Assembly: GCF_012932215.1 (NCBI RefSeq)
Contig: NZ_CP048788.1
Span: 558,001-622,000 of the forward strand
DNA from: Roseobacter ponti
Lineage (GTDB): Bacteria > Pseudomonadota > Alphaproteobacteria > Rhodobacterales > Rhodobacteraceae
Reading direction: 5' to 3'
Length of the DNA: 64,000 nucleotides
Shown: positions 11,510-21,375 of the stretch, one piece after another
How the letters are laid out: each line of letters opens with the position of its first letter
How positions within the stretch are numbered: position 1 is the stretch's first letter
Notes under the pieces: model-generated
Database searches by the model: none
The model's input: the letters and a program-made list of their open reading frames with translations, nothing else
What the model was told of the DNA's origin: nothing
Made by a program: the position numbers and the translations under genes

Positions 11510-11659
11510 TCAGTAGCGTGTCAGGTTCGGTGCCGTCATAAACCGCACCTGATCATCTACACCGACAGTGTTTCTGGTCACCGGGTATTGCCCGGTGTCG
11601 GCACAGCCCATAAGCAGAACTGAACCGGCAATGAGGGCGAGGAGGGTTTTCTTTTTCAT
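11510..11659 (-). CDS. Small lipoprotein
   Basis: A 49-residue ORF beginning MKKKTLLALIAGSVLLMGCAD encodes a textbook lipoprotein signal peptide with lipobox LMGC and acylated Cys19, leaving only about 30 mature residues. Small lipoproteins of this size are common in the group and have no known function. It is convergent with tuf copy 1, whose terminator lies between them. The 235-base gap upstream holds only an imperfect GC-rich hairpin at 11862-11889, near the 3' end of the next minus-strand gene. Confidence 0.65.
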   Translation of the reverse strand: MKKKTLLALIAGSVLLMGCADTGQYPVTRNTVGVDDQVRFMTAPNLTRY

Positions 11660-11894
11660 GATGATCTGTCCGTTCTGACTGGTATCTGCGTTTTGCAAAG
11701 GGCAGGGATGCCCGGTTGCGTCTGAAGGTATGCAGAGAGAATGCTGCGCAAATGACGCAACGTCAGTGAACAAGTTCACATAAAAAGATTTTTTGTGGGA
11801 AAAGTGCGGGGCAGCCAGGCATTCGGTGTGAGGGCGACTGCATCGGGGCGTTCAGGTGCGGGCGGGGCGCCGGAGGGCCGGCACCCCGCAAAAG

Positions 11895-12392
11895 TCAGGC
11901 AGCAGCTTTGTTGACGCCGCCTTTGGTCGCGATTTCCGTCATCCGGCGATCACCGTCATAGGTCTCGTCGAGGTGACGCTGCAGCACAGCCGCGTCGCCG
12001 TCTTTTTCCAGACGGTTGGCAAATGCGACAAGGCAGCCGTAGCCGGCAAGCGCGTAATGCACCATGCGCTGATACTGGGTGATGATCATCGCGTCGCGCG
12101 CATCGTCATCACCGAAGTCCTCTTCGAGCGCGTGGGCGCGGGCCTCGTTCACAAGGCCCTCCATGCCTTTGCAGTGTTCACCATCCGGATCGATGTCATG
12201 TTCGGCACAAATGGATTTAAGTGCGTCCATGCCTTCGCTGATGCCTTTCGAGCCGGCGATCAGGGCTTCGGAAAGCTCTTTGTCCGCGGCAGCGCGGCCA
12301 AGCTCGGCTGTTACGTCAAGCGACTGTTTGCAGGCGCTGTAAATGTCCTGCAGCTGGTCGTGATAGATTTCTTTCAAGGAATTGATTGCCAT
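11895..12392 (-). CDS. DUF892 (YciE/YciF) ferritin-like protein
   Basis: The 165-residue protein starts MAINSLKEIYHDQLQDIYSA, the opening of the DUF892 family, a four-helix ferritin-like fold found in stress-inducible proteins. Candidate metal ligands include the Glu/His residues of the EIYHDQLQDIY helix and of the ITQYQRMVHYALAGYG helix. The biochemical role is not settled; a part in oxidative or general stress is the usual inference. The start at 12392 was chosen because GGAGGG lies upstream on the minus strand, and six extra residues in the longer frame have no family support. Confidence 0.85.
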   Translation of the reverse strand: MAINSLKEIYHDQLQDIYSACKQSLDVTAELGRAAADKELSEALIAGSKGISEGMDALKSICAEHDIDPDGEHCKGMEGLVNEARAHALEEDFGDDDARDAMIITQYQRMVHYALAGYGCLVAFANRLEKDGDAAVLQRHLDETYDGDRRMTEIATKGGVNKAAA

Positions 12393-12503
12393 CTTTCGGG
12401 CCCTCCACAATTGTTACTGTTGTCTTGCATCAGAAACGCGGTCTGCGCGAATTCGTTCCGCCAATACCGGTGGGAAATTGCATCCGCCGGGGCAGGTTTA
12501 CTC

Positions 12504-12532
12504 TTGAACACGCCGGCAATTCCGACTACGAC
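12504..12532 (+). promoter_or_regulatory. Candidate promoter of tRNA-Trp
   Basis: TTGAAC and TACGAC are separated by 17 bases, with the -10 element ending 12 bases before the mature tRNA 5' end, the spacing expected for a tRNA transcription start. Read by eye. Confidence 0.5.
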
Positions 12533-12544
12533 CGTCGGCGGTAC

Positions 12545-12620
12545 AGGGGTTTAGCTCAGTTGGTAGAGCATCGGTCTCCAAAACCGAGGGTCGTGGGTTC
12601 GAGTCCCTCAGCCCCTGCCA
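12545..12620 (+). tRNA. trnW: tRNA-Trp (anticodon CCA)
   Basis: A 76-base cloverleaf folds with acceptor AGGGGTT/AGCCCCT (one G-T pair), a D arm with AGCTCAGTTGGTAGAGC, an anticodon stem TCGGT/ACCGA enclosing CTCCAAA, so anticodon CCA, and a T arm with GGTTCGAGTCC. The 3' CCA is encoded. It lies upstream of secE-nusG, the classic neighbourhood for tRNA-Trp in proteobacteria. Confidence 0.97.
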
Positions 12621-12755
12621 GTTTTCCAACATTCAGCACCCGGGGCAGAGCGCCTGAGACCGGGCTGCCTTCGTCGGGGCGTATTCCTGCCATGATTATG
12701 CCGTGAAGGGCGCGCAGAATTGACGTGATTCTGAACAGCGCGGGAAAACGGGGAT

Positions 12756-13367
12756 ATGTCAGATAATCGCAGTGCAGCGCAGGAAGAAAGCAAGGGAGCA
12801 GATGCAGATGTTCTGGCGGTTCGGTCTCTGATCGAAACCACCCGGGCCGACCCCGGCGAGGAAGTTGCAGCCGTGAATGAGGCATCTGCATCCGAGACCC
12901 GGGGGGTGGCAGCCAGACCAGGTGCCGCAGACCGCAGGCCGGGCGGCGATCTTGTCGCTTGGCTTCTCGCCCGTGTACGCGCCTACCGTCCCGAGCGGCG
13001 CGCCGTTCTGGTGACGAGCGCTGTGCTTCTTCTTCTTTTACAACCGGTTTTTGTGATCGGCTGGGGCGTTCTGCTGGGCATCCTTTTTGTGGCTTTCTAT
13101 CTGATTGTCGGGGAAGAACGGTTCTGGAAGGGCGTCATTTCACAGTTCCGCCGATATGCCCGGCGTCGCCCGGATGCCGCACGCCGGCTTAAAGTGCGGG
13201 CATGGGTTCTGTCGCGGCGCTGGGACCGGTACACCGGCATCCTGCCCGACGCCGTGGCCGACATGCTGCGCAGCCCGGACCTGCGTGCCATGATCGTTGC
13301 CGACCAGAAGCATGCAGCAGCACTTAGCGAGCGTCTGAACCGTCTGAGCCATGAGCCGTCGCGCTGA
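12756..13367 (+). CDS. Predicted membrane protein of unknown function
   Basis: The 203-residue product has a polar, acidic N-terminal region of about 80 residues, then a hydrophobic block at roughly residues 86-122 (LVTSAVLLLLLQPVFVIGWGV... followed by LLGILFVAFYLIVG) forming one or two membrane helices, and an Arg-rich C-terminal cytoplasmic tail. No domain is recognised. It lies between tRNA-Trp and secE on the same strand, with its own spacing on both sides. Conserved hypothetical proteins at this position may exist in relatives, but I cannot check that here. Confidence 0.7.
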   Translation: MSDNRSAAQEESKGADADVLAVRSLIETTRADPGEEVAAVNEASASETRGVAARPGAADRRPGGDLVAWLLARVRAYRPERRAVLVTSAVLLLLLQPVFVIGWGVLLGILFVAFYLIVGEERFWKGVISQFRRYARRRPDAARRLKVRAWVLSRRWDRYTGILPDAVADMLRSPDLRAMIVADQKHAAALSERLNRLSHEPSR

Positions 13368-13391
13368 GCCACCGTCGCGCGGTTTGATCTC

Positions 13392-13420
13392 TTGAATTCT
13401 GCGCTGCGGCCCGTTACATC
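13392..13420 (+). promoter_or_regulatory. Candidate promoter of secE
   Basis: TTGAAT and TACATC with a 17-base spacer lie 30 bases upstream of the secE ATG. The -10 sequence equals that in front of tuf copy 1. Read by eye. Confidence 0.45.
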
Positions 13421-13449
13421 GCGGTGAGTTCAGCGCAGAAAGGTGACCC

Positions 13450-13644
13450 ATGGCCACGAACCCGTTTCAGTTCATTCAGCAGACACGTGCTGAGGTGGCG
13501 AAGGTTGTGTGGCCGACGCGGCGCGAGGTCATGCTCACGACTGTGATGGTTTTCATCATGGCGGCGCTCTTTGCGGTCTTCTTTGCCACGGTGGATATCA
13601 TTATCCGTGGTGGGCTTCAGGCCGTGCTGGGCATGTTCGGCTGA
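13450..13644 (+). CDS. secE: Preprotein translocase subunit SecE
   Basis: SecE clamps SecY in the SecYEG protein-conducting channel. The 64-residue form has the conserved amphipathic helix FIQQTRAEVAKVVWPTRREV and a single membrane helix (TTVMVFIMAALFAVFFATVDI), the short one-helix type found in alphaproteobacteria. AAAGGTGA lies seven bases before the ATG. It precedes nusG, the near-universal bacterial pairing, and its partner gene secY lies at 55.6 kb. Confidence 0.96.
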   Translation: MATNPFQFIQQTRAEVAKVVWPTRREVMLTTVMVFIMAALFAVFFATVDIIIRGGLQAVLGMFG

Positions 13645-13748
13645 GGCTGAACGGGGCAGTTCAAAAAACCCCCGGCACCCCTTGAAAGATTGGCCTGTGC
13701 GGAGTATGCCGCAGGCCTGACCAGAGGCAGGGCGTGTGGCGATTCGAG

Positions 13749-13778
13749 TTGCGCGCCGATTTTTTGTTCAGATATATC
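13749..13778 (+). promoter_or_regulatory. Candidate promoter of nusG
   Basis: TTGCGC and TATATC are separated by 18 bases in a relatively AT-rich stretch of the 203-base secE-nusG gap. The gap suggests nusG can be transcribed independently of secE. Read by eye. Confidence 0.4.
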
Positions 13779-13847
13779 GGGCTAAGTGCCTGGAAATACG
13801 AGACTTCAGGCAGCTTGCTGCCGGCAGAGACAGGGACCTGTAAACAG

Positions 13848-14381
13848 ATGGCTAAGCGGTGGTATTCGGTGAGCGTCCTGTCGAACTTCGAAAAGAAGAT
13901 CGCGGAACAGATCCGCACGTCCGTGGCCGAGCAGGCGCTGGAAGACCAGATCGACGAAGTTCTGGTGCCGACCGAAGAGGTGATCGAGGTACGTCGCGGC
14001 AAGAAGGTGACCACTGAGCGGCGTTTTATGCCGGGATATGTGCTGGTGCATATGGAGATGTCGGATCAGGGGTATCACCTGATTAACTCCATCAACCGGG
14101 TTACGGGGTTTCTTGGTCCGCAGGGACGCCCGATGCCGATGCGTGATGCCGAGGTAAATGCGATACTGAACCGTGTGCAGGAAGGCGAAGATGCGCCGCG
14201 CACCCTTATCCACTTTGAAGTGGGCGAGAAGGTTAAGGTTGCCGACGGTCCGTTCGAGGACTTTGACGGCATGATTGAAGAGGTAGATGACGACAACCAG
14301 CGCCTGAAGGTGTCGGTGTCGATCTTTGGCCGGGAGACCCCGGTCGAGCTGGAATTCACCCAGGTCAACAAGCAGACCTGA
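13848..14381 (+). CDS. nusG: Transcription termination/antitermination factor NusG
   Basis: NusG binds RNA polymerase and links it to Rho or the ribosome. The 177-residue protein has the NGN domain beginning [14 protein letters not shown], with MPGYVLVHM and the FLG block, then a KOW domain at the C-terminus ([21 protein letters not shown]). The start at 13848 yields MAKRWYSV, the usual N-terminus. The 38 extra residues available upstream have no similarity. It leads into rplK-rplA. Confidence 0.96.
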   Translation: MAKRWYSVSVLSNFEKKIAEQIRTSVAEQALEDQIDEVLVPTEEVIEVRRGKKVTTERRFMPGYVLVHMEMSDQGYHLINSINRVTGFLGPQGRPMPMRDAEVNAILNRVQEGEDAPRTLIHFEVGEKVKVADGPFEDFDGMIEEVDDDNQRLKVSVSIFGRETPVELEFTQVNKQT

Positions 14382-14486
14382 GTGCATAAACCGTGGGAGG
14401 CGAGGGTGCCGCGGCATCCGGACCGGACCACGACAACATAAGCCCGAACCGGCGCGCCGGGGCGGGGTTGGAAAAGGAGAAGGCCA

Positions 14487-14912
14487 ATGGCCAAGAAACT
14501 CGTTGGCAGCATGAAGCTGCAGGTGCCCGCAGGGCAGGCGAACCCCTCCCCGCCGGTCGGCCCGGCGCTGGGTCAGCGCGGCATCAACATCATGGAATTC
14601 TGCAAAGCGTTCAACGCCAAGACAGCGGATATGGAGCCCGGTGCACCGTGCCCGACCGTGATCACGTATTATCAGGACAAGTCCTTCACCATGGATATCA
14701 AGACGCCCCCTGCGTCTTATTACCTCAAGAAGGCCGCCAAGCTGAAGTCCGGTGCCAAGACACCCTCGCGCGAGGTTGTCGGCCACGTGACCACAAAGCA
14801 GGTCCGTGAAATCGCCGAAGCGAAGATGAAAGATCTCAACGCCAATTCCATCGAAGCGGCCATGCAGATCATCCTGGGCTCTGCCCGCTCTATGGGCATC
14901 GAGGTTAAGTAA
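14487..14912 (+). CDS. rplK: 50S ribosomal protein L11
   Basis: L11 forms the GTPase-associated stalk base with 23S rRNA. The 141-residue protein shows [22 protein letters not shown] at the N-terminal domain and the C-terminal RNA-binding domain, including [25 protein letters not shown] lies before the ATG. Its TAA is one base from the rplA ATG, so the two are coupled, as in the usual L11 operon. Confidence 0.98.
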   Translation: MAKKLVGSMKLQVPAGQANPSPPVGPALGQRGINIMEFCKAFNAKTADMEPGAPCPTVITYYQDKSFTMDIKTPPASYYLKKAAKLKSGAKTPSREVVGHVTTKQVREIAEAKMKDLNANSIEAAMQIILGSARSMGIEVK

Positions 14913-14913
14913 G

Positions 14914-15612
14914 ATGGCAAAGCTCGGAAAAAGAACCCGCGCCGCACGCGAAGCATTCGCTGGCAAAGAGGACGTCACAGTCGAAGAGGCCGTGGCCCTG
15001 ATCAAAGGCAACTCCAAGGTCAAGTTTGACGAGACCGTCGAAATTGCGATGAACCTCGGTGTTGATCCGCGTCACGCAGACCAGATGGTCCGCGGTGTTG
15101 TCGGCCTGCCCAACGGCACAGGCAAAACCGTCCGCGTTGCTGTCTTTGCACGTGGCCCCAAGGCAGAAGAAGCTGAGAAGGCCGGTGCGGATATCGTCGG
15201 TGCGGAAGACCTGATGGAAACAGTGCAGAGCGGCAAAATCGAGTTTGACCGCTGCATTGCGACACCGGACATGATGCCGATCGTCGGTCGTCTGGGCAAA
15301 GTGCTCGGCCCCCGCAACCTGATGCCGAACCCCAAAGTCGGCACCGTGACAATGGACGTCGAAGCCGCTGTGAAAGCAGCTAAGGGTGGCGAAGTTCAGT
15401 TCAAAGCGGAAAAAGGCGGTGTCGTGCACGCAGGTGTCGGCAAAATGTCTTTCGACGAAGGCAAGCTGGTGGAAAACATCCGCGCGTTCGTCAGTGCCGT
15501 ATCCCGGGCCAAGCCGTCGGGATCAAAAGGCACCTATATGAAGAAGATTGCGCTGAGCTCCACAATGGGCCCCGGCGTGACAGTTTCGGTGGATAACGCC
15601 GTTACAGAATAA
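14914..15612 (+). CDS. rplA: 50S ribosomal protein L1
   Basis: L1 forms the mobile L1 stalk at the E site and in many bacteria represses its own operon by binding the mRNA leader. The 232-residue protein has the signature [27 protein letters not shown] around residues 107-133. It follows rplK by one base. Whether autoregulation occurs here cannot be judged; an L1-like target near the rplK start was not identified. Confidence 0.98.
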   Translation: MAKLGKRTRAAREAFAGKEDVTVEEAVALIKGNSKVKFDETVEIAMNLGVDPRHADQMVRGVVGLPNGTGKTVRVAVFARGPKAEEAEKAGADIVGAEDLMETVQSGKIEFDRCIATPDMMPIVGRLGKVLGPRNLMPNPKVGTVTMDVEAAVKAAKGGEVQFKAEKGGVVHAGVGKMSFDEGKLVENIRAFVSAVSRAKPSGSKGTYMKKIALSSTMGPGVTVSVDNAVTE

Positions 15613-15929
15613 TCATGTCGCATTCTGTCCGGCCGGCTGGGTGTGCGCATCCGATGGCCGGGCAGGCGGCAACCGGGCACTGCCCCGGTAAGGATCCGGC
15701 GGGGCGACCCGCCTGATAGGCAAGGCCAGACGACCGGCCCTGCTTTCTGTCCGAGACGGAGGGTTCAGGTTTCGATCTGAATAATTCCTTCCTGAGATGG
15801 GAAACGAGAAAATTCCGGCCTTCGGGCGGTTTTGGTCTCGGGACCCTCATCTGGACCCGAATGGGATGCAGACCATCGCATCCTGAACTGAGCCGGGAGG
15901 CAGTCGCCTCCCACAAATGGAGTGAAACT
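15613..15929 (+). promoter_or_regulatory. Structured rplJ leader (probable L10 leader)
   Basis: This 317-base gap before rplJ has no ORF worth calling and holds several stems: a mismatched CGGGACC/GGACCCG pair around 15838-15860, GGATGC/GCATCC around 15864-15882, and a perfect 7-bp GGGAGGC/GCCTCCC hairpin with a 4-base loop at 15895-15912, ending 17 bases before the start codon. In bacteria, L10(L12)4 binds such a leader to repress rplJL translation. The position and folding agree with that, but I cannot run the covariance model (Rfam L10_leader) that would settle it. Confidence 0.5.
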
Positions 15930-16445
15930 GTGGATAGAGCACAAAAAGAACAGCTGGTCGATGAACTCGGCCAGATCTTTGAAAGCTCTGGCGTCGTAGT
16001 GGTAAGCCACTACGCCGGTCTGACAGTTGCTGAAATGCAGGACCTGCGCGCGAAAGCACGCGACGCGGGCGGGTCTGTGCGTGTTGCCAAAAACAGGCTC
16101 GCCAAGATCGCCCTTGAGGGCAAGCCATGCGAAAGCATTGCCGACCTTCTGACGGGTATGACCGTTCTGACCTATTCTGAGGATCCCGTGGCTGCGGCCA
16201 AGGTTGCTCAGGAATTCGCCAAAGGGAATGACAAATTCGTCATTCTCGGTGGCGCAATGGGTGAGAACGCACTGGACGTCGCCGGTGTTGAAGCCGTGTC
16301 CAAAATGCCTTCGCGCGAGGAGCTTATCTCCACAATCGCGGGCATGCTGGGCGCACCTGCTTCGAACATCGCCGGGGCCATTGGCGCACCTGCAAGCAAT
16401 ATCGCATCCATCCTGTCCACGATCGAGGACAAGGCGGCCGCATAA
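15930..16445 (+). CDS. rplJ: 50S ribosomal protein L10
   Basis: L10 anchors L7/L12 dimers to the ribosome and, in complex with them, can repress its own mRNA. The start is a GTG: the family N-terminus [13 protein letters not shown] follows it directly and GGAG lies nine bases upstream, whereas the upstream ATG at 15861 would add 23 unrelated residues. The protein is 171 residues long. Near the C-terminus the octapeptide GAPASNIA occurs twice, ten residues apart, in the L7/L12-binding helix region, an extension pattern I associate with Rhodobacterales. Confidence 0.97.
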   Translation: MDRAQKEQLVDELGQIFESSGVVVVSHYAGLTVAEMQDLRAKARDAGGSVRVAKNRLAKIALEGKPCESIADLLTGMTVLTYSEDPVAAAKVAQEFAKGNDKFVILGGAMGENALDVAGVEAVSKMPSREELISTIAGMLGAPASNIAGAIGAPASNIASILSTIEDKAAA

Positions 16446-16519
16446 AGCATCGTCAAACCGGTGTCGGGTTGAAAACGCGACGTTGGAACACACATATCGT
16501 TAACGGAAAGAGCTAAAAC

Positions 16520-16894
16520 ATGGCTGATCTGAAAAAACTGGCAGAAGAGATCGTTGGTCTTACCCTGCTTGAAGCACAAGAACTGAAGACAATCCTCAAA
16601 GACGAGTACGGCATCGAGCCCGCCGCTGGTGGCGCAGTGATGATGGCTGGTCCTGCGGATGGCGGCGGTGCTGCTGAAGAAGAGAAAACAGAATTTGACG
16701 TCGTTCTCAAGAACGCAGGCGCGTCGAAAATCAACGTGATCAAAGAAGTTCGCGGCATCACCGGTCTGGGCCTCAAAGAAGCCAAAGACCTCGTGGAAGC
16801 GGGCGGCAAGATCAAAGAAGGCTGCGACAAAGCCGAAGCCGAAGAGATCAAAGGCAAGCTGGAAGCAGCTGGCGCCGAGGTCGAACTGGCCTGA
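16520..16894 (+). CDS. rplL: 50S ribosomal protein L7/L12
   Basis: L7/L12 is the multicopy stalk protein that recruits translational GTPases. The 124-residue product has the N-terminal dimerisation helix ([23 protein letters not shown]), an Ala/Gly-rich hinge around residues 36-55, and the C-terminal domain with [21 protein letters not shown]. It lies 74 bases after rplJ, as usual. Confidence 0.98.
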   Translation: MADLKKLAEEIVGLTLLEAQELKTILKDEYGIEPAAGGAVMMAGPADGGGAAEEEKTEFDVVLKNAGASKINVIKEVRGITGLGLKEAKDLVEAGGKIKEGCDKAEAEEIKGKLEAAGAEVELA

Positions 16895-16950
16895 GCCGGC
16901 AGCACAGGGACGGGGCGCTGATGCGCTGCATCCCTGTCTGATGAAAAAGA

Positions 16951-17023
16951 GCTGGATCCGGAGCTTTCCGGGTCCGGCTTAACCTGTCCTGATAAGGGCC
17001 TTTTGCGAAAGACCTTTATCAGG
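16951..17023 (+). promoter_or_regulatory. Tandem hairpins between rplL and rpoB
   Basis: Two stable stem-loops fill the middle of the 267-base rplL-rpoB gap: a 10-bp stem at 16951-16978 and an 11-bp stem (CCTGATAAGGG / CCTTTATCAGG, one G-T pair) at 16988-17023. The inner loop of the second forms a further CTTT/AAAG helix. Neither has a T run. In enterobacteria this gap holds an attenuator and an RNase III site that set the ratio of L7/L12 to RNA polymerase, so an analogous role is a reasonable inference. Confidence 0.5.
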
Positions 17024-17161
17024 ATGCGGTTTCAATGGTCGGGAAGGCGCCGGTGGGACGGTGCCCGTGAATAGACCGAAAACGTATCGTCTCGTATGGG
17101 CGTGGTGCCGTGGCCCGACGGCAACCGCGACCGGTGAGAACTCTGAAAGGTGACACCTATT

Positions 17162-20100
17162 ATGGCTCAATCGTTCCTTGGCCAGAAACGTCTACGTAAA
17201 TATTATGGCAAAATCCGTGAAGTTCTGGAGATGCCAAACCTGATCGAGGTTCAGAAATCCTCGTATGATCTCTTCCTGAATTCCGGCGATGCCGACGTCC
17301 CCACGGACGGCGAGGGCATTACCGGTGTTTTCCAGTCGGTTTTCCCGATCAAGGATTTCAATGAAACATCCGTGCTTGAGTACGTCAAGTACGAGCTTGA
17401 AAAGCCGAAGTACGACGTTGAGGAATGTCAGCAGCGCGACATGACCTATTCCGCGCCGCTCAAAGTGACGCTGCGCCTCATCGTGTTTGATATTGACGAA
17501 GATACCGGAGCGAAATCGGTCAAAGACATCAAGGAACAGGATGTCTTTATGGGGGATATGCCCCTGATGACGCCGAACGGCACCTTTGTTGTGAACGGCA
17601 CGGAGCGCGTGATCGTGTCTCAGATGCATCGCTCGCCCGGTGTGTTCTTTGACCACGACAAGGGCAAAACACACTCCTCCGGTAAGCTGCTTTTTGCCTG
17701 CCGCATCATCCCCTACCGCGGCTCCTGGCTGGACTTCGAGTTCGACGCCAAAGACATTGTTTTTGCGCGCATCGACCGCCGCCGCAAACTGCCTGTCACG
17801 ACGCTCCTGTATTCGCTTGGTCTCGACCAGGAAGCGATCATGGACGCCTATTACAACACCGTCACCTACAAGCTGAAAAAGAACAAAGGCTGGGTCGCCC
17901 CGTTCTTCCCTGATCGTGTGCGCGGGACCCGCCCGACGTATGATCTGGTCGATGCGAAAACCGGTGAGGTCCTGTTCGAGAAAGGCAAAAAAGTAACACC
18001 GCGCGCGGTGAAACAACTTGTCGATGAAGGCAAAGTAACCGAGCTGCTGCTGCCGTTCGAGCACATCGCCGGTAAGTTCGCCGCCAAGGATATCATCAAC
18101 GAAGAAAACGGCGCGATCTATGTCGAAGCCGGTGATGAGATGACGCTGGAGTACGACAAGGACGGAACGCTCATCGGCGGGACGGCCAAAGAGCTCGTTG
18201 ATGCCGGGGTGACCGAGATCCCGCTTCTCGACATCGACAACGTCAATGTCGGCCCCTACATGCGCAACACCATGGCGCAGGACAAGAACATGAACCGCGA
18301 CACCGCGCTCATGGATATCTACCGCGTCATGCGCCCGGGCGAGCCGCCCACCGTTGAAGCGGCATCTGCGCTTTTCGACACGCTCTTTTTCGACAGCGAG
18401 CGTTATGACCTTTCCGCGGTCGGTCGTGTGAAGATGAACATGCGTCTCGCACTCGACGCTGAAGACACACAGCGTACGCTGCGTCGCGAAGATATCGTGG
18501 CCTGTATCAAGGCGCTGGTGGATCTGCGCGACGGTCGTGGCGACATTGACGACATTGACCACCTCGGCAACCGCCGCGTGCGGTCAGTTGGTGAGCTGAT
18601 GGAGAACCAGTATCGCGTTGGTCTCTTGCGCATGGAGCGCGCGATCAAAGAGCGTATGTCGTCCGTCGAGATCGACACGGTGATGCCGCAGGATCTGATC
18701 AACGCCAAGCCGGCAGCCGCCGCAGTGCGTGAATTCTTTGGCTCCTCGCAGCTGTCGCAGTTCATGGACCAGACGAACCCGCTCTCTGAGGTGACGCACA
18801 AGCGTCGTCTTTCAGCGCTCGGGCCGGGTGGTCTGACGCGGGAACGCGCGGGCTTTGAGGTGCGCGACGTACATCCGACGCACTATGGCCGGATGTGCCC
18901 GATTGAGACGCCTGAAGGGCCGAACATTGGTCTGATCAACAGCCTCGCGACATTCGCTCGGGTGAATAAATACGGCTTCATCGAGACACCGTACCGCAAG
19001 GTCGAGAACCGCAAGGTGACCGATGAAGTGCAGTACATGTCCGCGACCGAGGAAATGCGTCACACCGTGGCGCAGGCGAACGCCAACCTCGACGAGAACA
19101 TGGTGTTTGTGAACGATCTGGTGTCGACCCGTAAATCCGGCGACTACACCCTGTCGCCGTCTGAAAGCGTTGATCTGATCGACGTATCTCCGAAACAGCT
19201 GGTCTCTGTTGCGGCTTCGCTTATTCCGTTTCTGGAAAATGACGACGCCAACCGCGCTCTGATGGGCTCGAACATGCAACGGCAGGCTGTGCCGCTTCTG
19301 CAGGCCGAGGCGCCTCTTGTGGGCACTGGCATCGAAGAAGTTGTGGCGCGCGATTCCGGCGCGGCGATCATGGCGAAACGCGCAGGCGTGATCGACCAGG
19401 TTGACGCCAGCCGGATTGTGATCCGGGCAACGGAAGATCTTGAGCTGGGTGATGCGGGTGTGGACATCTACCGCATGCGCAAATTCCAGCGCTCCAACCA
19501 GAACACCTGTATCAACCAGCGTCCGCTGGTGAAGGTGGGTGACCGGGTTTCCAAAGGCCAGGTGGTTGCCGATGGCCCGTCAACGGACATGGGGGAGCTG
19601 GCGCTCGGCAAGAACGTCGTCGTCGCGTTCATGCCCTGGAACGGCTACAACTACGAAGACTCCATCCTGATCTCCGAGCGGATTGCCCGTGACGACGTCT
19701 TCACCTCGATCCACATCGAGGAATTTGAAGTCGCCGCGCGTGACACCAAGCTGGGGCCGGAAGAGATCACCCGCGATATCCCGAACGTCGGCGAGGAAGC
19801 CCTGCGCAATCTCGACGAGGCGGGTATCGTTTATATCGGCGCGGACGTAGAGCCCGGCGATATTCTGGTGGGCAAAATCACTCCGAAAGGCGAGAGCCCG
19901 ATGACGCCGGAAGAGAAACTCCTGCGCGCCATCTTCGGGGAGAAAGCCTCTGACGTGCGCGACACTTCGCTGCGCGTTAAACCGGGTGATTTCGGAACGG
20001 TCGTCGAAGTGCGCGTCTTTAACCGCCATGGTGTGGAAAAAGACGAACGTGCGCTGCAGATCGAGCGCGAAGAGGTGGAACGCCTGGCCCGTGACCGCGA

Positions 20101-21298
20101 TGACGAACTCGCGATCCTGGACCGGAACATCTATGCCCGTCTCAAGGACCTGATCCTCGGCAAAACCGCTGTGAAGGGCCCCAAAGGCTTCAAGTCCAAT
20201 TCCGAGATCACCGAAGACGCCCTGGAGATGCTGACCCGTGGTCAGTGGTGGCAGCTGGCTCTGAAAGACGAGGCAGACGCACAGATCGTCGAGGCTCTGA
20301 ACGAGCAGTACGAGATCCAGAAACGGGCTCTTGATGCGCGCTTTGAGGATAAGGTCGAAAAAGTCCGTCGTGGCGATGATCTGCCCCCGGGCGTGATGAA
20401 GATGGTCAAGGTGTTCGTTGCGGTGAAGCGCAAGCTGCAGCCGGGCGACAAGATGGCCGGACGTCACGGCAACAAAGGCGTGATTTCCAAAGTGGTCCCC
20501 ATGGAGGACATGCCGTTCCTTGCGGACGGGACACCGGTGGATTTCTGTCTGAACCCGCTGGGCGTGCCGTCGCGTATGAACGTCGGTCAGATCCTCGAGA
20601 CGCATATGGGCTGGGCCGCACGTGGTCTGGGTGTCAATGTGGACGAGGCGCTGCAGGACTATCGCCGCTCCGGTGATCTGACACCTGTGCGTGAAGCTCT
20701 GAGCCTTGCCTATGGCGAAGACGTCTATGAAGAGGGCATCGCCGGCATGGACGAAGAAACCCTCGTTGAGGCTGCGGGCAATGTCACGCGCGGTGTGCCG
20801 ATTGCGACGCCGGTTTTCGATGGCGCCAAAGAGGCAGACGTGAACGATGCGCTGAAGCGGGCCGGGTTTGATACCTCGGGCCAGTCGGTGCTTTTTGACG
20901 GCCGTACAGGCGAGCAGTTTGCCCGCCCGGTCACCGTCGGCGTCAAATACCTGCTGAAACTGCACCACCTTGTGGATGACAAGATCCACGCGCGCTCGAC
21001 CGGGCCTTACAGCCTCGTCACCCAGCAGCCGCTGGGCGGTAAAGCGCAGTTTGGTGGTCAGCGCTTCGGTGAGATGGAGGTCTGGGCTCTGGAAGCTTAC
21101 GGCGCTGCATACACCCTGCAGGAAATGCTGACCGTGAAGTCGGACGACGTGGCCGGACGGACGAAAGTCTATGAAAGCATCGTCAAAGGCGAGGACAACT
21201 TTGAAGCGGGCGTGCCCGAGAGCTTCAACGTTCTGGTCAAAGAAGTCCGTGGCCTCGGCCTCAACATGGAACTCCTGGACGCTGAGGAAGACGAATAA
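17162..21298 (+). CDS. rpoB: DNA-directed RNA polymerase subunit beta
   Basis: RpoB forms half of the RNA polymerase active cleft. The 1378-residue protein is full length. The rifampicin region around residues 527-560 ([26 protein letters not shown]) carries the wild-type Asp, His and Ser residues, so no resistance substitution is seen there. [14 protein letters not shown] and the C-terminal [15 protein letters not shown]-like block (here [17 protein letters not shown]) are intact. The start at 17162 is set by AAGGTGA upstream and the family N-terminus [17 protein letters not shown]. It precedes rpoC by 77 bases. Confidence 0.99.
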   Translation: MAQSFLGQKRLRKYYGKIREVLEMPNLIEVQKSSYDLFLNSGDADVPTDGEGITGVFQSVFPIKDFNETSVLEYVKYELEKPKYDVEECQQRDMTYSAPLKVTLRLIVFDIDEDTGAKSVKDIKEQDVFMGDMPLMTPNGTFVVNGTERVIVSQMHRSPGVFFDHDKGKTHSSGKLLFACRIIPYRGSWLDFEFDAKDIVFARIDRRRKLPVTTLLYSLGLDQEAIMDAYYNTVTYKLKKNKGWVAPFFPDRVRGTRPTYDLVDAKTGEVLFEKGKKVTPRAVKQLVDEGKVTELLLPFEHIAGKFAAKDIINEENGAIYVEAGDEMTLEYDKDGTLIGGTAKELVDAGVTEIPLLDIDNVNVGPYMRNTMAQDKNMNRDTALMDIYRVMRPGEPPTVEAASALFDTLFFDSERYDLSAVGRVKMNMRLALDAEDTQRTLRREDIVACIKALVDLRDGRGDIDDIDHLGNRRVRSVGELMENQYRVGLLRMERAIKERMSSVEIDTVMPQDLINAKPAAAAVREFFGSSQLSQFMDQTNPLSEVTHKRRLSALGPGGLTRERAGFEVRDVHPTHYGRMCPIETPEGPNIGLINSLATFARVNKYGFIETPYRKVENRKVTDEVQYMSATEEMRHTVAQANANLDENMVFVNDLVSTRKSGDYTLSPSESVDLIDVSPKQLVSVAASLIPFLENDDANRALMGSNMQRQAVPLLQAEAPLVGTGIEEVVARDSGAAIMAKRAGVIDQVDASRIVIRATEDLELGDAGVDIYRMRKFQRSNQNTCINQRPLVKVGDRVSKGQVVADGPSTDMGELALGKNVVVAFMPWNGYNYEDSILISERIARDDVFTSIHIEEFEVAARDTKLGPEEITRDIPNVGEEALRNLDEAGIVYIGADVEPGDILVGKITPKGESPMTPEEKLLRAIFGEKASDVRDTSLRVKPGDFGTVVEVRVFNRHGVEKDERALQIEREEVERLARDRDDELAILDRNIYARLKDLILGKTAVKGPKGFKSNSEITEDALEMLTRGQWWQLALKDEADAQIVEALNEQYEIQKRALDARFEDKVEKVRRGDDLPPGVMKMVKVFVAVKRKLQPGDKMAGRHGNKGVISKVVPMEDMPFLADGTPVDFCLNPLGVPSRMNVGQILETHMGWAARGLGVNVDEALQDYRRSGDLTPVREALSLAYGEDVYEEGIAGMDEETLVEAAGNVTRGVPIATPVFDGAKEADVNDALKRAGFDTSGQSVLFDGRTGEQFARPVTVGVKYLLKLHHLVDDKIHARSTGPYSLVTQQPLGGKAQFGGQRFGEMEVWALEAYGAAYTLQEMLTVKSDDVAGRTKVYESIVKGEDNFEAGVPESFNVLVKEVRGLGLNMELLDAEEDE

Positions 21299-21375
21299 CG
21301 GGATCAACGCAGGGCGGCTTTTAAAAGCTCCCTGCGCCCTCGCTCTTCCACTGCCTCCCTTTCAAGGATTTGAAA

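Noticed and set aside
18730-18840. Possible rifampicin-resistance substitutions in rpoB
   Set aside because: The cluster reads as wild type at the classical Asp, His and Ser positions.
19580-21307. 575-codon minus-strand ORF opposite rpoB, and others opposite rpoC and fusA
   Set aside because: Antisense frames of GC-rich, codon-biased genes with His-, Val- and Arg-rich translations and no family features.
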